This document shows positions 8,014 through 17,223 of a DNA stretch of 64,000 nucleotides, one piece after another. This stretch comes from G963665595 sp963665595 (GTDB lineage Bacteria; Actinomycetota; Coriobacteriia; Coriobacteriales; CADBOM01), in NCBI GenBank assembly GCA_963665595.2, contig CAXXJK010000005.1, positions 310,001 to 374,000 on the forward strand. The letters run 5' to 3'. The translations under genes were made by a program, and so were the position numbers. The notes under the pieces are model-generated. The model saw only the letters and a program-made list of their open reading frames with translations. It was not told the origin of the DNA and made no database searches. Each line of letters opens with the position of its first letter. The stretch's first letter is position 1.

Positions 8014-9294
8014 ATGGCGCTCGTCGTCTGTAAATTCGGCGGAACATCTGTTGCTACGCCGAAACGTATCATTAATGTTGCAAAACGTCTTGTCGCAAAA
8101 CATGAGGCGGGAGATCAGTTGGTCGTGGTGGTTTCCGCTATGGGAAAAACCACGGATGACTTGATGAAACTCGCTCTTGCCGTCAACGACAGTCCACCTC
8201 CTCGCGAGATAGACATGCTTCTCTCCACTGGTGAGCAAGTCTCTATGTCGATTCTCGCTATGGCCATTGATGCTCTTGGTCATCAATCGGTCTCCCTTAC
8301 CGGAGGCCAGGTGGGCATTGTCACCGACTCGCTTCACCGCAAGGCGAAGATACGCGAGATAAAGCCTGCTCGTATCCGCAAGGAACTCGATGAGGGAAAG
8401 ATTGTCATAGTCGCCGGTTTTCAAGGCATCACGCGTGCAGGTGACATCACTACATTGGGGCGTGGCGGCTCTGATACTACAGCGGTGGCTATTGCCGCGG
8501 GTATCAAGGCGGATAAATGCGAGATATACTCTGATGTAGACGGGGTATACACCACCGATCCACGTGTTGTGCCATGTGCGAAAAAGCTTGCGGTCATAAG
8601 TTATGACGAGATGCTTGAACTTGCCGCAAGCGGTGCGGGTGTTCTCCAGATGCGTGCCGTTGAATTTGCCCGTCATTTTGGCGTAGTCATAGAATGTCGT
8701 TCGGCGTTTACTGATGAACCGGGAACTATCATCAAGGAGGTTACCGATCCTATGGAATCTGCAGTCATTTCAGGTATCGCATTTGATAAATCCGAGGCTA
8801 AGATTACTATACGCGATGTTCCTGACCGCGTAGGTGTTGCAGCCCAGGTATTCGGTACTATTGCCGAGGTTGCTTCAAATGTTGATATGATTGTTCAGAA
8901 TATCTCTGAAGATCACTACACAGACCTGACATTTACTACACCCATGCAGGACCTTCCTCGTTTGAAACCGGTTCTTGAGCAACTGATTCACGAGCTTGGT
9001 GCGCGCGAGTATCTTATTGACGACTCGGTCGTAAAGATATCTCTTATCGGCGCAGGTATGAAAACCAATCCCGGCATTGCCGCGAAGATGTTTCAGGTGC
9101 TTGCGGAGCATGATGTAAATATTTCTTTGATTACCACCTCGTCCATTCGTATCTCAGTGGTTATCGAGGGTGAGGATATACAGAGAGTGGTTAAATGCCT
9201 CCACACTGCATTTGGCCTTGATTCTGACAAAGTATTTGAGGAGACTCAACTCTCTGCTGAAGAAATGAAAGCAAAGATGGAAAAGGGAAGGTAA
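8014..9294 (+). CDS. lysC: Aspartate kinase
   Basis: First enzyme of the aspartate pathway (Lys, Met, Thr, diaminopimelate): phosphorylates L-aspartate. The ATG at 8014 is preferred because GGGGGAGG (7996-8003) sits ten bases before it and the protein then begins MALVVCKFGGTSVA, as in the family; an upstream ATG at 7981 lacks this. The kinase domain (about 1-240) contains KFGGTSV, STGEQVSMS and GRGGSDTTA. Two ACT domains follow (about 265-415), expected to give lysine/threonine feedback. About 426 residues, a normal length. asd follows after five bases, so the two form an operon. Confidence 0.95.
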   Translation: MALVVCKFGGTSVATPKRIINVAKRLVAKHEAGDQLVVVVSAMGKTTDDLMKLALAVNDSPPPREIDMLLSTGEQVSMSILAMAIDALGHQSVSLTGGQVGIVTDSLHRKAKIREIKPARIRKELDEGKIVIVAGFQGITRAGDITTLGRGGSDTTAVAIAAGIKADKCEIYSDVDGVYTTDPRVVPCAKKLAVISYDEMLELAASGAGVLQMRAVEFARHFGVVIECRSAFTDEPGTIIKEVTDPMESAVISGIAFDKSEAKITIRDVPDRVGVAAQVFGTIAEVASNVDMIVQNISEDHYTDLTFTTPMQDLPRLKPVLEQLIHELGAREYLIDDSVVKISLIGAGMKTNPGIAAKMFQVLAEHDVNISLITTSSIRISVVIEGEDIQRVVKCLHTAFGLDSDKVFEETQLSAEEMKAKMEKGR

Positions 9295-9299
9295 TTACC

Positions 9300-10325
9300 A
9301 TGTCTTGGAGCAAGCCCATGCCAGCTCGTCCAGTCGTTGCTGTTTGCGGTGCCACGGGTGCCGTTGGACAGGAGATGATCAAGGTGCTCGAGCAACGTGA
9401 TTTTCCTGCTGATGATGTGATATTGCTGGCTTCTGCGAAGAGCGCTGGGAAGATCGTACCGTTTAAGGGTGCGTCGCTTGTTGTCAAGGAGATGACACCG
9501 GGATCGTTTGAGGGAGTCGACATCGCTCTGTTTTCTGCGGGTGCGGGCGTTTCGAAACAATTTCGTCAGGCGGCGACTGAGGCGGGTGCAGTTATGATTG
9601 ATAACTCATCGGCGTTTCGTATGGAGCCTGATGTTCCTCTTGTGGTTCCAGAGGTAAACCCTGATGATCTCTCTTGGCATTCGGGAGTTATTGCCAACCC
9701 TAATTGCTCTACCATTCAGATGGTTGTAGCGCTTAAGCCGTTGCAAGATGTCGCTCCTATCAAACGCGTTGTTGTTTCAACCTATCAGGCGGCTTCTGGC
9801 GCTGGTGCCAAGGCTATGGACGAACTTTATGAGCAAAGTCGGCAATTTCTTGAAGGTGAAGAGCTTACTGTCGATGCGTTTGCCCATCAGATTGCTTTCA
9901 ATGCCATTCCCCAGATAGACATTTTTCTTGAGGATGGTTCCACCAAAGAAGAATGGAAAATGGTCGCAGAGACTAAGAAGATCATGGGTGACGAAACCAT
10001 TCAGGTGGCTGCTACCTGTGTGCGCGTACCAGTACTGCGCTGTCATGGTGAATCCATCAATGTTGAGTTTGATCGCCCGATTACAGTAGAGCAAGCGCGA
10101 TCTGCTTTTGCCCAGGCTCAAGGTCTTACTGTCCTTGATAATCCTGAAGAAAATATCTATCCGATGCCTGGTTTGTTGCAGGGTACTGATGACACCTATG
10201 TAGGGCGTTTGCGCATTGACCCGACGGTCGATAATGGCCTAGCATTCTGGTGCGTGGCAGACCAGATCCGCAAAGGTGCAGCGCTGAATGCGGTTCAAAT
10301 TGCAGAAGCGTTGCTGCCTCGATAG
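9300..10325 (+). CDS. asd: Aspartate-semialdehyde dehydrogenase
   Basis: 341 residues. Reduces aspartyl phosphate to aspartate semialdehyde with NADPH, the step after lysC. The Rossmann motif is CGATGAVGQEM (about 15-25). The active-site cysteine is in NPNCSTIQMVV (about residue 138). The substrate-binding histidine region follows in the C-terminal domain (RVPVLRCHGESINVEF). It starts five bases after lysC, with the purine-rich 3' end of lysC (AAAAGGGAAGG) acting as ribosome-binding site. Full length and intact. Confidence 0.95.
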   Translation: MSWSKPMPARPVVAVCGATGAVGQEMIKVLEQRDFPADDVILLASAKSAGKIVPFKGASLVVKEMTPGSFEGVDIALFSAGAGVSKQFRQAATEAGAVMIDNSSAFRMEPDVPLVVPEVNPDDLSWHSGVIANPNCSTIQMVVALKPLQDVAPIKRVVVSTYQAASGAGAKAMDELYEQSRQFLEGEELTVDAFAHQIAFNAIPQIDIFLEDGSTKEEWKMVAETKKIMGDETIQVAATCVRVPVLRCHGESINVEFDRPITVEQARSAFAQAQGLTVLDNPEENIYPMPGLLQGTDDTYVGRLRIDPTVDNGLAFWCVADQIRKGAALNAVQIAEALLPR

Positions 10326-10434
10326 TTCAGTGTCCCTGCTTTAAGCATGGTGGCAGGACGAAAGGCAGAGCTACTGGTTGAATTCTATGCCGGGGTGTAC
10401 GAAGTCTCTGCGCTCATGAAAACGAGGAGCAAAG

Positions 10435-11517
10435 ATGCAAGAGATCAGCATACTGGACGTGGGGCCGTTTTATATCGGGCATGCTACTGATGAGAGAGCG
10501 GCAACTGGTTGTACGGTTGCGCTCTTTGAGGAGGAGGGCGCTCGCTGCGGTGTTGATGTTCGAGGCGGAGGTCCGGCATCACGAGAGCATGCGCTTCTAC
10601 ATCCGACGGCAGCCGCTGAAGTCGTTAATGCCATTCTGCTTTCAGGGGGATCCGCATTTGGTCTTGATGCTGCGGGCGGGGTCATGCGCTATCTCAACGA
10701 AAGAAACATAGGCTTTGATACGGGCTTTGGGTGCGTGCCGATTGTGCCTGCCTCTTGCGTGTTCGATTTGAGCATCGGTTCTGCTGATGTATTTCCTGAC
10801 GCTGCTATGGGCTATGCTGCCTGCGAAGATGCTCAGGCACGAGCGATTGGCAAAGGAAGTTTTCCCTTTGAGGGAAATGTCGGTGTTGGTATGGGGTGTA
10901 CGGTTGGAAAGCTTGCGGGTCCTACGCGGGCGATGAAAGCAGGGTTTGCGACCTACGCTGTCGAGCTCGGGGCACTTAAAATGGGAGCCTTAGTGGCGGT
11001 AAATGCCCTAGGAGATATCGTTGATTATGATACGGGAAGGCTCTTGGCCGGCTTGCTTGATGCTAAAGGCGAAAGAGTTATCTCTTCAGAAGATATGCTG
11101 TTTGCTTTAACTGAGAAGCGTTGTGCGAGTATGTCTGCTGATACCGATGCTAGCCATAAGACATCTGCTGGCTGGAATCAAGGACAAGAAACTGCCACGT
11201 CTTCAGAGGTGGTTGAGGGGGCGCCCTTCTCCTCGACGAGCAATACGACGATAGGTATCATCTTCACGAATGCCTCCTTTGACAAGACTCAACTTACCAA
11301 GATTGCCGGTATGGCGCATGACGCTTTCGGAAGAACGATTCATCCGGTGCACACAAACTTCGATGGTGATTCTATCTATGCGGTCAGCGTGGGAGCTCTC
11401 CCCGCTGATGTAAGCGCTGCCGGTGCACTTGCGGTTTATGTTATGGGAAAGGCTATCAGCCGGGCCGCGTTTGCCGCTGCGGGGAGTCACGGATATCGAT
11501 CACTGCGAGATCTTTAA
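10435..11517 (+). CDS. P1/S58-family peptidase (DmpA/ornithine-acetyltransferase fold)
   Basis: 360 residues of the S58 self-processing N-terminal-nucleophile hydrolase family (DmpA, BapA). The N-terminal part has GGGPASREHALLHP and LSGGSAFGLDAAGGVMRYL, both family hallmarks. GNVGVGMGCTVGKL follows. The NTTIGIIFTNASF segment (about 264-276) is where autoprocessing would expose the nucleophilic Thr. Family members act on N-terminal D- or beta-amino-acid peptides; the substrate here is unknown. ATG follows GAGGAGCAAAG. The LarC-like gene is 27 bp downstream and probably co-transcribed. Confidence 0.85.
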   Translation: MQEISILDVGPFYIGHATDERAATGCTVALFEEEGARCGVDVRGGGPASREHALLHPTAAAEVVNAILLSGGSAFGLDAAGGVMRYLNERNIGFDTGFGCVPIVPASCVFDLSIGSADVFPDAAMGYAACEDAQARAIGKGSFPFEGNVGVGMGCTVGKLAGPTRAMKAGFATYAVELGALKMGALVAVNALGDIVDYDTGRLLAGLLDAKGERVISSEDMLFALTEKRCASMSADTDASHKTSAGWNQGQETATSSEVVEGAPFSSTSNTTIGIIFTNASFDKTQLTKIAGMAHDAFGRTIHPVHTNFDGDSIYAVSVGALPADVSAAGALAVYVMGKAISRAAFAAAGSHGYRSLRDL

Positions 11518-11544
11518 TAGAGTATGCTCAATGAGGAGGCCTTG

Positions 11545-12099
11545 ATGGAAGAGATCCATCTCGATTTGCGCAATGATGCGACGCGGCGTTATATCTGTAA
11601 TGATCTATTGAACAGACTTGATTCTGCTGTGTCAGAGCGGATAATCGAGATAGCCGATACCCTTGATGTATCAGGAGGGCATTGCCATGATCTTCTGTCG
11701 ATCGAAGAGGTTGTCAAGCGCGCTTGTTTAAGCGAAGTGGTGATATCTGACAGCCACGCTATCTACCGCACTTTAGCTGAGGCTGAAGCACACGTCCATG
11801 GGTGCTCGATAGAAGAAACGCACTTTCACGAAGTGGGTACGCTCTCTCATCTCCGGGATGTGATTACCATATGTCTTGCCGTTGAAGCGTTGTCTCCTTC
11901 GATCATCACTGCCACACCGGTTCAAGTTGGGCGAGGGTCGATCGTCTGTGCTCATGGCACGCTTGATATTCCTGCGCCTGCTACGGTAGAAATCCTCAAC
12001 CAAGGCGTTCCCATATATTCGGAGAAGCGAGAGGGAGAATGGTGCACACCGACATCCGCATCAGTCATTCTCCATTTTGTCGATCATTTTGAGTTTTAG
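11545..12099 (+). CDS. LarC-like (nickel-pincer cofactor) partial-domain protein
   Basis: About 184 residues. The ATG at 11545 is chosen over 11524 because GAGGAGG (11533-11539) lies five bases before it. The match to LarC covers LAEAEAHVHG, ETHFHEVGTL, PVQVGRGSIVCAHG and LDIPAPATVEIL, ending GEWCTPTSASVIL. LarC is a CTP-dependent nickel insertase of about 400 residues. This protein lacks the usual N-terminal opening and the whole C-terminal half, and no larA, larB or larE is visible. It may be a stand-alone degenerate paralogue. Clear family similarity; function uncertain. Confidence 0.72.
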   Translation: MEEIHLDLRNDATRRYICNDLLNRLDSAVSERIIEIADTLDVSGGHCHDLLSIEEVVKRACLSEVVISDSHAIYRTLAEAEAHVHGCSIEETHFHEVGTLSHLRDVITICLAVEALSPSIITATPVQVGRGSIVCAHGTLDIPAPATVEILNQGVPIYSEKREGEWCTPTSASVILHFVDHFEF

Positions 12100-12294
12100 A
12101 TATTGTTTGATCGCGCAGTTATAGCGGACGTGCTGCAGCATTATTGTGTAAAATCTCGACATCAGGGTTTGCAGGAAGTAATGTAGTCTGACGAGGATGT
12201 CTTTTTGGGTGGTGAATTACGCAACAGTCAGTTACATTTCTGCTGTTGTCTTGTCCTAGGCACACGTGCAAAACGGAAGGATACTGTAATTCGC

Positions 12295-13662
12295 ATGACC
12301 GAGGAAACAAAGCCTCAATATGATCTCAATCTCAGTGTAACTGATGTATGCTCAGGGGATTCTCTGCGTCCTATACTGACGCGCCGTCGCTTCGTCGAAT
12401 GTGCGGGCGGCGGCATTCTGGCGGCATCATTATTTGCTCTCAACGGATGTAGTGCTCCATCTGCCGGTGCCTCAGAATCTGTGTCTGATATGCCACCTCT
12501 CTCTCCTGATGCTGAGGGAGAATGTCTAGCACCGGTGGTCAATAGCAGAATCTTCGTCGAAAAGATTCGTTCCCTAGAGACAAAAGATACCTTTACGTTT
12601 CTTTGGTTTGCTGATTCTCACGCTCAATATAACGACGAACGCCTAGGAAAGGCTTACGAATACATTGAACAGGTCTTTTCTGTTGCAGAGATTTTGAAGC
12701 CTGATATGATCACCAATACCGGAGATATTCTTAACGGTGGCGAAGATCGAGCTACTTTCGAAGCAGATATGCGTGACGTGGCCTCTTTATTGGCGACTTC
12801 GCCGGTTCCCTTTCTCGCTGTGCGCGGAAATCACGATGATAACTCGCTCTACACCGCTAATACGACAGGGAACTATGTTCGTACCGAGGTAGATGACACC
12901 GCTTACGTCGCAGAACATCTTATCAAGCCATCGTCAGATTCTGACTGTGTCTATGATGAGAAAAACCCAAATAGTTGCTACTACTACCGTGATTTTCCCT
13001 CACAAAAAATTCGGGTGATCGTGCTCGATGATAGTGATATTCCCTACACGACTCATGACGATATTCTTGATTATATCGGGCTGGGAGATTATGGGTTTAG
13101 TGCTCGACAGGTTGAGTGGTTTGCAAACGATGCACTAGTCTTTGATGAAAAGGGATGGGGCATCATTATAGATGTTCATATCAACTTCTGCGACACTCGC
13201 CCCTATGGACTACGCTCATGGGGGACAGTCCAAACGATAGCGAATTCAGATCAGATGTGGCAGATTCTTTGTGCTTTTACCCATCAGGAGACGGGTTGCG
13301 CAACAAACGATCAGATCGATTTTTGCTGTAACGTGACGTATGACTTCAGGGATAATCCCTCGCATGAGATTATCTGTTGCCTCAACGGGCACACTCACCG
13401 TGATAGCTGTGCGTTTATCGATGGTATCTTCAATGTAACTATTCGTCAGTTTACCGCTCGAATTCAGCCGCGTTTTGATGCGGTTGTCGTGGATCGCACG
13501 ACAAAGATGATCTATATCCGCACCTATGATACGCCGTCGGTTGTATCTGCTGAGTGGGATATAGATTATGGCAATCAACGGGGTACCCCGAGTCTACAAG
13601 TTTATTGCTCGAGTGGCGAATTAGCCGGTGCGGCGCAGATTGCAACCGGGTTTGACAATTAA
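12295..13662 (+). CDS. Tat-exported lipoprotein metallophosphoesterase
   Basis: About 455 residues from the ATG at 12295 (GGAAGG 14 bases upstream; an earlier ATG at 12205 would add an unconvincing Cys-rich stretch). The N-terminal signal has a twin arginine (TRRRFVECAGGG), a hydrophobic core and the lipobox LNGC, so it should be exported by Tat and lipid-anchored. The calcineurin-like phosphoesterase domain has all metal motifs: WFADSH, NTGDIL, VRGNHDD, DVHINF and NGHTHRD. Substrate unknown; likely an extracellular phosphoesterase or nucleotidase. Confidence 0.85.
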   Translation: MTEETKPQYDLNLSVTDVCSGDSLRPILTRRRFVECAGGGILAASLFALNGCSAPSAGASESVSDMPPLSPDAEGECLAPVVNSRIFVEKIRSLETKDTFTFLWFADSHAQYNDERLGKAYEYIEQVFSVAEILKPDMITNTGDILNGGEDRATFEADMRDVASLLATSPVPFLAVRGNHDDNSLYTANTTGNYVRTEVDDTAYVAEHLIKPSSDSDCVYDEKNPNSCYYYRDFPSQKIRVIVLDDSDIPYTTHDDILDYIGLGDYGFSARQVEWFANDALVFDEKGWGIIIDVHINFCDTRPYGLRSWGTVQTIANSDQMWQILCAFTHQETGCATNDQIDFCCNVTYDFRDNPSHEIICCLNGHTHRDSCAFIDGIFNVTIRQFTARIQPRFDAVVVDRTTKMIYIRTYDTPSVVSAEWDIDYGNQRGTPSLQVYCSSGELAGAAQIATGFDN

Positions 13663-13673
13663 TAGAGATGCGA

Positions 13674-14654
13674 TCAACGATACTCGATAGCCCAGCGCAA
13701 TTTGAGATTGTCCCATGAGTAACGCTCCAGTATTTCATCTAATGAACGGGGCTCTTCTGGTTTTGGTATGATGCCGGTCATGTACGCTATATGACCAAGT
13801 AACGCTTCGGGTGTTTTGTATTGTGAGCGTAGATATCCCAAGTCGCAGTCACCGTTACGTTTTGAAAGACGACGTCCATCGGATCCCACCAACAGGGGCA
13901 GATGGTAATATGAGATATCAGAGCCTACATCATCAAGTCTATTCGTGAGAAGCTGCCTCAGATAGAGTTGACGTGGAGTTGATTCAAGTAGATCGCAACC
14001 CCGTACGAGACAATTGATGCCTTGGTCGAGATCGTCAACTGTTACCGCTAGCTGATACGCAAACAGGCCATCGCTTCGTTGTATGATAAAGTCTCCGCAG
14101 GATATCTCAAGGTCACACGTCACATCGCCCTGTAGCTGGTCATGAAAACTGATGATAGTCTTGGGGGAATTTTCAGTACTTACTTTGAGTCGTTGAGCAG
14201 GTGCATGGGTCTTCTGAAGAAAATTCTGTTCATGTTCTGTAAGATGCCGGCATCTACCGCTATAGACAAGATTACCATCGTTTGTGTGTGGCGCGCTTGC
14301 GGCATGCAGGTCTGCGCGTGAACAAAAACAGGGATAGACCAGATGTTTGTCTCTGAGAATTTCCAGAACCTCGTTGTATCGATCGCTACGGGTGCTCTGA
14401 TAGAGAACATCACCGTCCCAGTCTATGCCGAGCCACTCAAAATCGCGCATGATTTGATCGATATGTTCCATTCTGCACCGGCCCGTGTCAAGGTCTTCAA
14501 TACGGAGCAGAACTTCGCCCTTGTTTTTTCGAGCAATGAGCCAAGACATAAGAGCGGCGAATAGGTTGCCTGCGTGCATGCGCCCGGTAGGTGATGGTGC
14601 GATGCGGGTCCTCAGTGGCAATTGGTGCGCAGATATTTCAGCGTTAGTATGCAT
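13674..14654 (-). CDS. gluQ: Glutamyl-Q tRNA(Asp) synthetase
   Basis: 326 residues, resembling the catalytic half of glutamyl-tRNA synthetase without the anticodon-binding domain, which defines GluQ-RS. It glutamylates the queuosine base of tRNA(Asp). Motifs: APSPTGRMHAGN (HIGH-like, about 19-30), LLRIEDLDTGR, a zinc site CFCSR plus the later Y-SGRC, and RLSKRNGD (KMSKS-like). The queuosine link fits queT at 17584, although the two are not adjacent. Converges with the phosphoesterase, 11 bp apart. Confidence 0.9.
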   Translation of the reverse strand: MHTNAEISAHQLPLRTRIAPSPTGRMHAGNLFAALMSWLIARKNKGEVLLRIEDLDTGRCRMEHIDQIMRDFEWLGIDWDGDVLYQSTRSDRYNEVLEILRDKHLVYPCFCSRADLHAASAPHTNDGNLVYSGRCRHLTEHEQNFLQKTHAPAQRLKVSTENSPKTIISFHDQLQGDVTCDLEISCGDFIIQRSDGLFAYQLAVTVDDLDQGINCLVRGCDLLESTPRQLYLRQLLTNRLDDVGSDISYYHLPLLVGSDGRRLSKRNGDCDLGYLRSQYKTPEALLGHIAYMTGIIPKPEEPRSLDEILERYSWDNLKLRWAIEYR

Positions 14655-14751
14655 AGCAATATTCTAGATCATTATCTTCTGAAAGGAGGCTTAAGACAAA
14701 GGGCTTTCTGCATTTGCCCCCGCTGATCGTTTCAGGCCCTGTTTATAAGGA

Positions 14752-14805
14752 GTAGAACCGCCATCTGCGTTCCCGTGTTAAGGATGCGACAGACGGCGGT
14801 TCTAC
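14752..14805. terminator. Long hairpin between gluQ and the acyl-CoA synthetase gene
   Basis: GTAGAACCGCC at 14752-14762 pairs perfectly with GGCGGTTCTAC at 14795-14805, with further partial pairing inward (TCTG/CAGA). It lies 31 bp past the stop of the minus-strand synthetase gene and probably ends its transcript, although neither side has a strong T-run. Confidence 0.45.
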
Positions 14806-14835
14806 TGGTAAGACGATGTTTATGTACTCGCCCAG

Positions 14836-16590
14836 TTATTCGGTGGATGTGTTACTGTCCTCTTCGCGAATAGCGGCACGACGAATCTTTCCATTGACTG
14901 TTTTGGGAAGTTCAGGAACATAATCAATAATGCGTGGATATTTATAGGGTGCGGTTTTGTGTTTGACCCATGTTTGCAGCTCGGTGGTGAGCGCCTCATT
15001 GCCGGTGAACCCAGACGCGAGCACTATGGTTGCCTTTACGGCAAAACCACGCAGGGGGTCAGGCACGCCGGTTACGGCACATTCCTTTACCGCTTCATGT
15101 TCAAGTAAGACGCTCTCGATCTCAAAGGGGCCAATACGATACCCGCTTGATTTGATTACATCGTCATTTCTGCCTACATACCAGAAAAAGCCATCTTCAT
15201 CCACCCATGCGGTATCGCCGGTGTGGTACCAACCATCATATTTCGCTGCATCGGTTTTTTCGGGATCTCGATAGTATTCCATCATGATACCGGGGGGATT
15301 ATCCTTGATTTCAATGCAGATCTCGCCTGTTTGCCCCGGTTTGCACCGGTTACCCTCTTCATCTTGGATTTCAATGTTGTAGAGAGGCACCGGATGCCCC
15401 ATAGAGCCCGGTCGAGGGCTAGAGCCTACCAGATTTGCCACAAGGAGAGGGGTTTCCGTCTGCCCAAAACCCTCATAGATCGTAAGGCCGGTATGTTCTT
15501 TCCAGAACTCGAACAGGTCAGGGTTCAGCGCTTCGCCTGCGGTCGTTGAACAGACGAGCGAAGTGAGATTGTAGTGGTCTATGTTCTCGTGCATGAGCAT
15601 ACGATACATAGTGGGCGGCATGCAGATAGTCGTAACGTGGTATTTCTCTACCAAGGTAAGAATTTCCGCGGCATCAAAACGGTCAAAGTCGTAAGTAAGG
15701 ACGCATGCTTCCATAATAAACTGTCCATAGAATTTGCCCCACACGGCCTTGCCCCAACCGGTGTCGGCAATGGTGAAGTGTACGCCCCCATCTGATTGTA
15801 CGTTATGCCAGTGTTTGGCGGTTGGTATATGCGCGAGCGCATATCCGGCATTGTGAAGAACCATCTTGGGATTTCCTGAGGTACCTGATGAAAAATACAT
15901 CAGCATCGGCTCCTGCGCGGCGGTTGCACGCTTTGCAAACTCGGGGCTTGCATTTCGTACGCCGGTGTTAAAGTCGACCCATCCGGTTCGTTTCGCTTCT
16001 AGAGCGCATATGCCCTCATCTCCGCTCAACTGGCTTCCGAAGTCTGGATATATCGATGTCCCACCGAGGTGAGATGTTTTACCACTTGCGTCTGTTTCTG
16101 TCTTGAGCGAAAGTCCACCGCCCCCACCGTTGACAATAATTTTGGTTGCAAGTGAGGGGCAATCCTGACTGACTGCATCTACGACAGTTGCGATTTCGCC
16201 ACAATCAGTGCAGACGATCGCCTTGATGCTCGCGCTGGCGAGGCGATATACTAGGTCATGCTCTTTGAGCATGAATGTTGCGGGCACCATGCACGCCCCT
16301 AGTTTTTCAAGAGCGAGCGCTGCAAACCAGAATTGGTAATGGCGACGGAGAATAACCATGACCATGTCACCTTTCCCAATCCCATGAGCAGCAAATAGAT
16401 TGGCGGTCTTATCTGACCAGTATTTGAGGTCACCAAAGGTGAACACGTGTTCCTCGCCCTCAGGGTTGTACCAAATCATGGCAGGCCGGTCAGGTTCGGC
16501 TTCGGCGATAACGTCAACAATATCGTAGGCGAAATTGGAATGTATCGGGATATTCGACGGCAAAACTGTCGAGCAATCCGTTCTCATCAT
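14836..16590 (-). CDS. Acyl-CoA synthetase (AMP-binding), N-terminus frameshifted
   Basis: The uninterrupted part encodes 584 residues of the ANL superfamily: P-loop YFSSGTSGNPKM, GEALNPDLF, YEGFGQTETPLL, YHTGDTAWVDEDGFFWYVGRNDD, and the C-terminal lysine in PKTVNGKIRR. This activates a medium-chain or aromatic acid to its CoA ester. The native start is probably 16628. There an ATG follows AAGGAGG and begins MRYINERYVREN; an alternative frame then gives YDENGLLDSFAVEYPDTFQF before the main frame resumes at AYDIVDV. Two one-base insertions (near 16592-16597 and 16531-16534) explain this. Whether they are biological or sequence errors is open. Confidence 0.82.
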   Translation of the reverse strand: MMRTDCSTVLPSNIPIHSNFAYDIVDVIAEAEPDRPAMIWYNPEGEEHVFTFGDLKYWSDKTANLFAAHGIGKGDMVMVILRRHYQFWFAALALEKLGACMVPATFMLKEHDLVYRLASASIKAIVCTDCGEIATVVDAVSQDCPSLATKIIVNGGGGGLSLKTETDASGKTSHLGGTSIYPDFGSQLSGDEGICALEAKRTGWVDFNTGVRNASPEFAKRATAAQEPMLMYFSSGTSGNPKMVLHNAGYALAHIPTAKHWHNVQSDGGVHFTIADTGWGKAVWGKFYGQFIMEACVLTYDFDRFDAAEILTLVEKYHVTTICMPPTMYRMLMHENIDHYNLTSLVCSTTAGEALNPDLFEFWKEHTGLTIYEGFGQTETPLLVANLVGSSPRPGSMGHPVPLYNIEIQDEEGNRCKPGQTGEICIEIKDNPPGIMMEYYRDPEKTDAAKYDGWYHTGDTAWVDEDGFFWYVGRNDDVIKSSGYRIGPFEIESVLLEHEAVKECAVTGVPDPLRGFAVKATIVLASGFTGNEALTTELQTWVKHKTAPYKYPRIIDYVPELPKTVNGKIRRAAIREEDSNTSTE

Positions 16591-16624
16591 AGGTTTTCGC
16601 GCACGTAACGTTCGTTTATATATC

Positions 16625-17223
16625 TCATGGGATTAACCGTTCCTCCTTGGGTTGATCATGGAATACTACTAGCGAGGAACACGCAGGGATTGCCGCCTGT
16701 GGCAATCATGCCGTGACCGCGCCCCGAGTCGTAGAGCAGCGTGTCACCAGCGTTTAGTTCCTCGATATGGTTTTCATAGGCAAAACGCATACTCCCGCTG
16801 ATAATATAATCAAGTTCTTGCCCTGCATGAGCCGACAGGTGAATGGGTGGTGTTCTGTTCCTCTTCAAGATAGGGCGCGGTGACCACAAAGGGCTCGCAC
16901 ATCTTTTTCTTGAAGTTCGGCGCTACGTGCAAGTATTCAAACCCTGCCCGTCGTTTGATTGAGAGACCCTCTCCGGCGCGCACGAGGGGAATAATTGAGA
17001 AGATGAGGATCTTCGCCGGTGAGTAATTCGATAACATCCACATTGAGCTTAGCAGCACATTTATAGAGAAAGGTAAATGACAAGTCTCGCTCGCCAGATT
17101 CTTGGGCAGCATACTCTTCAAGACTACGTCCGGTGGCTTCTGCCATTTCTTGGCATGGTGAAGCCCATATCTTCTCGTAGAGCCTTAATTCGGTAAGCAA
17201 TTTCGGTAATGTTGGGTTTCCAT
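16625..17223 (-). pseudogene. XRE-cupin regulator broken by several one-base insertions
   Basis: Three overlapping frames together encode one protein: an XRE helix-turn-helix (ITEIAYRIKALREDMGF then QEMAEATGRSLEEYAAQ), a linker (VRAGEGLSIKRRAGFEYLHV) and a C-terminal cupin (HLSAHAGQELDYIISG, YDSGRGHGMIATGGNPCVF). Joining them needs removal of one base near 17214-17216, 17152-17153, 16986-16989 and 16845-16847 (each in a C-run of the coding strand) and near 16670. The repaired gene ends with TGA overlapping the ATG of the synthetase (ATGA, 16625-16628), which supports the reconstruction and implies a regulator-synthetase operon. AGAGAAAGGTGG lies before the ATG at 17223. Confidence 0.82.

Noticed and set aside
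8014..8676. Long minus-strand frame opposite lysC (7957-8676)
   Set aside because: It is a shadow of a strongly conserved gene, with no ribosome-binding site or family similarity.
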